Assembly (NCBI GenBank): GCA_902493335.1
Contig: CABUPJ010000014.1
Location: 1-64,000 of the forward strand
DNA length: 64,000 nt
Direction: 5' to 3'
Origin: an uncultured Porphyromonadaceae bacterium
GTDB taxonomy: Bacteria > Bacteroidota > Bacteroidia > Bacteroidales > Muribaculaceae
Shown: piece after piece, positions 62,755-64,000 of the stretch
How positions within the stretch are numbered: the first letter of the stretch is position 1
Layout: the number at the start of each line of letters is the position of its first letter
Made by a program: the position numbers and the translations under genes
The notes under the pieces: generated by a model
What the model was told of the DNA's origin: nothing
Databases searched by the model: none
The model's input: only the letters and a program-made list of their open reading frames with translations

Positions 62755-63245
62755 AACAGTATGATGCCCAGTTTGGCGCAGGCGACGGCGTCGTCGAGGG
62801 CGTTGTGATGATTTTTTAGGGTGATGCCGAAGAAGTCGCAGAGCGAGTCGAGCGATTTCGAGGCGCAGATGCCGCGGGGTATCTGACGGCGAGCGGCCGC
62901 GAGTGTACACATGAACGGCTCGGGCGGCTCGAGCCGGTAGATCTTGCATGCTTCGCGGATACATTTGCTGTCGAACGGTGCGTTGTGGGCCACGAGCGTG
63001 AAGCCGTCGAGCCAGTCGGCCCATTCCTGCCATACGCGACCGAACGACGGCGCGTCGAAGGTGTCGTCTTTCGTCAGTCCGTGTACCTGGGTGCAGGCAT
63101 ATGAATACCATTCGGGCTCGGGGCAGACGAGCGTATAGCGCGTGTCGGCGACCATGCCGTCGATGACTTTGGCGGCTCCGATGGCGCAGATGCTCGACGG
63201 ATTGAAGTTGGCCGTTTCGACGTCGATGGCGATGAACCTATCCAT
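62751..63245 (-). CDS. DnaQ-like 3'-5' exonuclease
   Basis: The 164-residue protein is a DEDDh exonuclease: Asp and Glu in AIDVETANF, Asp in VAHNAPFDSKCI and the His-Asp pair in HNALDDAVACAKL. It is a single-domain relative of the proofreading subunit of DNA polymerase III and probably trims DNA ends. Overlaps ispH by 8 bases and the lipoprotein gene by 4, so it is part of one operon. Confidence 0.93.
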   Translation of the reverse strand: MDRFIAIDVETANFNPSSICAIGAAKVIDGMVADTRYTLVCPEPEWYSYACTQVHGLTKDDTFDAPSFGRVWQEWADWLDGFTLVAHNAPFDSKCIREACKIYRLEPPEPFMCTLAAARRQIPRGICASKSLDSLCDFFGITLKNHHNALDDAVACAKLGIILL

Positions 63246-64000
63246 TGGTGTCTCGGTTGACTATGGCTTCGGCCCGGTCGCGCACTTCTTCCATGAGCCA
63301 GCGCGGAGTCGATGTGGCTCCGCAGATGCCGACGCTGACGGCTCCTTCGAGCCAGGCCGGGTCGATGTGCGAGGCATTCGACACGAGGTAGGTGCAGGGG
63401 TTGACGTCGTGGCAGTGGCTGAAGAGTATCTTGCCGTTGCTGCTTTTGTCGCCGGCGACGAAGAGTACTATCTGATGGGCGGCGGCGAATTCGCGCAGAC
63501 GTTCGACGCGGTTGCTCACCTGACGGCAGATGGTGTCGAAGTACTCGAATGTCGTCCCGGGGGCTTTGCGGCGTTTGATTTCGTCGATGATGGTGCTGAA
63601 ACCTTCGAGCGATTTGGTGGTCTGCGAGTAGAGGGCTATGTCGCGTGTGAAGTCGATTTTGTCGAGGCCGTCGATGTCTTCGACGACGATGGCGCTCCCG
63701 CCGGTCTGGCCGACGAGGCCGTTGACCTCGGCGTGGCCGCGTTTGCCGTAGATGACAATCTGCGGACGCGGACCGTTGCCGTCGCAGCGCTCTTTGATGC
63801 GGCGTTGCAGACGCAGCACGACGGGGCAGGTGGCGTCGATGATCTCGATGTTGTTGCGGCGGGCGGTGTCGTAGGTCTCCGGGGGCTCGCCGTGGGCGCG
63901 CAGGAGCACTTTGGCGTCGCGCAGGCCGGCGAGGTCTTCGTGGGTGATGGTCACAAGACCTTTGGCTCTGAGACGTTCGACTTCGTCGCTGTTGTGTACG
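63238..64000 (-). CDS. ispH: 4-hydroxy-3-methylbut-2-enyl diphosphate reductase, C-terminal part (partial)
   Basis: The gene continues beyond the window end. The visible ~254 residues begin with VHNSDEVERLRAKGLVTI and include the iron-sulfur ligand cysteines in IDATCPVVLRLQ and VGICGATSTPRWLMEEV, with an SQTTKSLEGF segment between. The first ligand cysteine lies outside the window. IspH makes IPP and DMAPP in the methylerythritol phosphate pathway. It heads an operon with the exonuclease, the small lipoprotein and the SGNH hydrolase. Confidence 0.95.
   Translation of the reverse strand, partial: VHNSDEVERLRAKGLVTITHEDLAGLRDAKVLLRAHGEPPETYDTARRNNIEIIDATCPVVLRLQRRIKERCDGNGPRPQIVIYGKRGHAEVNGLVGQTGGSAIVVEDIDGLDKIDFTRDIALYSQTTKSLEGFSTIIDEIKRRKAPGTTFEYFDTICRQVSNRVERLREFAAAHQIVLFVAGDKSSNGKILFSHCHDVNPCTYLVSNASHIDPAWLEGAVSVGICGATSTPRWLMEEVRDRAEAIVNRDTNG

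Noticed and set aside
62755..63111. Long upstream extension of the small lipoprotein gene
   Set aside because: It is an out-of-frame reading of the exonuclease gene; the lipoprotein signal starts at 62754.

Overview
The window is about 64 kb of chromosome from a member of the Bacteroidales, most likely a Muribaculaceae-like gut bacterium. Reasons: many upstream regions carry the Bacteroidota -7 box TAnnTTTG; the tmRNA encodes the tag GENNYALAA; and the gene content is typical (BspA-like LRR protein, GLPGLI protein, DUF2027-Smr, DUF4251, DUF4252, DUF5106, DUF5683, EFR1 ferredoxin, RprX/RprY). Most of the window is moderately GC-rich and densely coding. The stretch at about 39.5-42.0 kb is clearly AT-rich and looks acquired.

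Layout. 1-100: end of a 5S rRNA gene and its terminator. 100-560: no convincing gene, but a strongly foldable element. 0.56-9.5 kb: BspA-like surface protein, a small outer-membrane protein, an OPT transporter, then a lytic transglycosylase / DUF5683 / ParB / ParA block on the minus strand. 9.7-17.1 kb: surE, an outer-membrane beta-barrel receptor, a GLPGLI protein with a membrane-bound TPR-HTH protein, a Crp/Fnr regulator, a flavodoxin-ferredoxin and DUF2027-Smr. 17.3-26.5 kb: M13 peptidase, then a compact run of 5'-nucleotidase, GH3-beta-lactamase fusion and PAP2 phosphatase, and a convergent NhaC antiporter. 26.8-27.2 kb: tmRNA. 27.3-33.2 kb: a degenerate MBL-like lipoprotein, an HxlR regulator and a TolC-HlyD-MFS export operon behind a long, structured leader with a 47-codon ORF. 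33.3-39.5 kb: DUF2806, DUF4251, rubrerythrin, HU, two rhomboids, an EEP-family protein and a formate/nitrite channel.

39.6-40.9 kb holds the best candidate for an unusual system: three overlapping AT-rich genes reading as a HigB/RelE-like toxin, an HTH antitoxin with a C-terminal extension and a SecB-like chaperone, i.e. a tripartite toxin-antitoxin-chaperone (TAC) module. It is followed by a perfect 38-bp palindrome, a 31-residue membrane peptide gene on the other strand with its own promoter and terminator, a foldable RNA-like stretch and an orphan lipoprotein.

42-51 kb: class II fructose-bisphosphate aldolase and a thioredoxin-like lipid/periplasm protein; then, on the minus strand, gltX, waaA and an ArgC-like protein that has lost its catalytic cysteine and histidine, and a sigma factor / putative anti-sigma / DUF4252 / two beta-barrel operon. 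51-64 kb: lepA, nhaA, a DUF542-hemerythrin-LuxR fusion regulator with a palindrome over its promoter, the rprXY two-component pair, a GH43 enzyme, an orphan membrane protein, a PerR-like regulator, an SGNH hydrolase, a small lipoprotein, a DnaQ-like exonuclease and the 3' part of ispH, which runs off the end of the window.

All functional calls come from reading motifs and family resemblance; no database search was run.
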